A stretch of DNA of 5,413 nucleotides from Methanomassiliicoccales archaeon. GTDB taxonomy: Archaea > Thermoplasmatota > Thermoplasmata > Methanomassiliicoccales > JACIVX01. Below the pieces are notes generated by a model. It did no database searches. It saw only the letters and a program-made list of their open reading frames with translations, and was not told where the DNA came from. Shown piece by piece: positions 5,351 through 5,413 of the stretch (positions are counted from its first letter, which is position 1; each line of letters begins with the position of its first letter). The stretch spans positions 1-5,413 of the forward strand of contig JAJRAG010000027.1 of NCBI GenBank assembly GCA_028682925.1, written 5' to 3'. The position numbers were made by a program, and so were the translations under genes.

Positions 5351-5413
5351 ACTGTAGCCCCCCTCAGACCGTGCCAATTGCATTCCTTGAAGCTGTCGCC
5401 CCTGGCACTTTGC
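5351..5413 (-). other. Upstream edge of porB, probable end of preceding por gene, frame unresolved
   Basis: All three minus-strand frames are open at the window edge. One continues into porB. A second ends at a TGA at 5366-5364, leaving a 13-nt gap to the porB ATG at 5350. The third ends in a TGA at 5349-5347 that overlaps that ATG as ATGA. In many archaea porA lies directly before porB, so one of the two terminating frames is probably the PorA C-terminus. With only 15-21 residues I cannot recognise which. Confidence 0.3.

Overview
This is archaeal DNA. It encodes the archaeal/eukaryotic-type ribosomal proteins L7Ae, S28e, L24e and S6e, an aIF5B-type translation factor, and a split-subunit 2-oxoacid:ferredoxin oxidoreductase. 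TATA-like boxes with a purine-rich upstream element and Shine-Dalgarno sites of the GGAGGTGA type fit this. Moderate GC content, the gene order and the Lys/Ala/Glu-rich tail on L24e suggest a euryarchaeal lineage, perhaps Thermoplasmatota or a related methanogen group. That placement is an impression, not something I can prove here.

Every gene I can support lies on the minus strand, so the window reads right to left. At the right edge (4379-5350) is the beta subunit of pyruvate:ferredoxin oxidoreductase (porB), with the gene before it cut off by the window. A class I SAM-dependent methyltransferase follows (3687-4334, GTG start), ending in a T-rich tract. Next come a clear TATA box and a leader of about 57 nt with a strong Shine-Dalgarno, then the translation cluster: rpl7ae (3131-3502), rps28e (2909-3121), rpl24e (2542-2886) and ndk (2082-2534), separated by only 7-22 nt. 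A 140-bp gap with a T-run and an AT-rich, promoter-like stretch separates ndk from infB/aIF5B (181-1941). At the left edge, behind its own TATA-like box, are the first 19 codons of rps6e.

The rpl7ae-rps28e-rpl24e-ndk-infB-rps6e neighbourhood is a known archaeal arrangement. It groups a kink-turn-binding ribosomal protein, small ribosomal proteins, a nucleotide kinase that can regenerate GTP, and the GTPase that joins the ribosomal subunits. PorB belongs to central carbon metabolism and is probably a separate transcription unit.

I found no mobile element, CRISPR array, tRNA, rRNA or unknown multi-gene system. The most interesting signal is the rpl7ae leader. It can fold into nested stems that cover the Shine-Dalgarno and it carries a box C-like sequence, so L7Ae may regulate its own translation. 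Other points worth a look are the long L24e tail, a CGHC motif near the methyltransferase C-terminus, and uncertain starts for infB, porB and the methyltransferase.
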